Source: Prevotella sp. (GTDB lineage: Bacteria; Bacteroidota; Bacteroidia; Bacteroidales; Bacteroidaceae). Taken from it: 41,561 nt of DNA. The DNA lies in NCBI GenBank assembly GCA_017475265.1, contig JAFVFY010000018.1, forward strand, positions 1 to 41,561, in the 5' to 3' direction. A program made the position numbers and the translations under genes. Numbering within the stretch: the first letter of the stretch is position 1; every line of letters starts with the position of its first letter. This document shows, piece by piece, positions 41,422 through 41,561 of the stretch. Below the pieces are notes generated by a model. It had not been told where the DNA came from, did no database searches, and worked only from the letters and a program-made list of their open reading frames with translations.

Positions 41422-41561
41422 AGGAACTGTGATTTAATTAAGTAGTCAAATGGTTTTCACTTTTTGTTTTTTAGAAATACAGGAAAAAACAAGAAATACT
41501 GAGAAAAACAAGACGAATGGTTTTTATCTGTCTTTGTTGTATTTATCTGTTTTACTAAAAA
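41422..41561. mobile_element. start of a dispersed repeat or insertion element (continues past the window)
   Basis: 41422-41460 is identical to 25705-25743 (begins AGGAACTGTGATTTAATTAA). The rest is A/T-rich, with a direct repeat of the AGAAATAC..GA.AAAAACAAG type (about 41473-41512). No transposase is visible before the window ends. Confidence 0.5.

Overview
The window looks like a chromosomal segment of a Bacteroidales bacterium, most likely Prevotella in the broad sense. Evidence: almost every confident gene is preceded by a Bacteroidetes-type -7 box (TAnnTTTG, usually as TACCTTTGCA or TAACTTTGCA). The ATP synthase operon has the Bacteroidetes order atpD-C-x-B-E-F-H-A-G with a signal-peptide-bearing subunit a. 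The primary sigma factor is the short form without region 1.1. Three secreted proteins end in dockerin-like repeats. Assignment below family is inference.

Layout. 1-950: gene-free mosaic of tandem and inverted repeats with a candidate structured RNA. 950-2131: two wrecked toxin-antitoxin (TA) loci, a RelE/ParE-like remnant and a truncated VapC. 2200-3446 (minus): rpsF-rpsR-rplI. 3574-3753: a 59-residue membrane protein. 3774-8120 (minus): two secreted dockerin-bearing proteins, one a GH53 endo-galactanase. 8328-15561 (minus): the complete F1Fo ATP synthase operon, with a 114-bp palindromic element wedged between atpA and atpG. 15796-20311 (plus): a secreted beta-helix protein, then cydAB (cytochrome bd oxidase). 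20271-21713 (minus): ComEC-like protein whose 3' end overlaps cydB. 22048-25012: a BspA-like leucine-rich-repeat protein followed by TA debris (orphan HigA; HigB with an in-frame amber codon plus intact HigA) interleaved with relics of signal-peptide coding sequence. 25012-26073: about 1 kb of repeat-rich DNA with two 22-bp-period arrays and a MITE-like element. 26074-35858: a substrate-binding lipoprotein, a TPR protein, a DUF4890-like protein, a GH97 glycosidase, the primary sigma factor, a DUF5686-like outer-membrane protein and ruvC. 36061-38029: small membrane proteins and a 5'-truncated AlbA_2/Schlafen-type regulator. 38414-41303: a replication-type module (unknown protein, P-loop-like protein, CHC2/TOPRIM primase) that ends in a palindromic 22-bp array and the start of a dispersed repeat also found at 25705.

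How it fits together. Core energy and information genes (ATP synthase, bd oxidase, S6/S18/L9, RpoD, RuvC) alternate with accessory DNA. The most unusual signal is a recurring architecture: four separate tandem arrays with a 22-bp period (1-57, 25377-25447, 25910-25995, 41304-41391). Three carry a CTAC anchor at fixed phase. One lies directly behind a primase gene, and the arrays at 25377 and 41304 are both followed by the same 39-bp repeat. I interpret them, tentatively, as recognition-site arrays of a Bacteroidales replication or mobile module, with the 25.2-26.0 kb region as a decayed copy. A second theme is that each of the four TA loci has a damaged or missing toxin while its antitoxin gene remains open.
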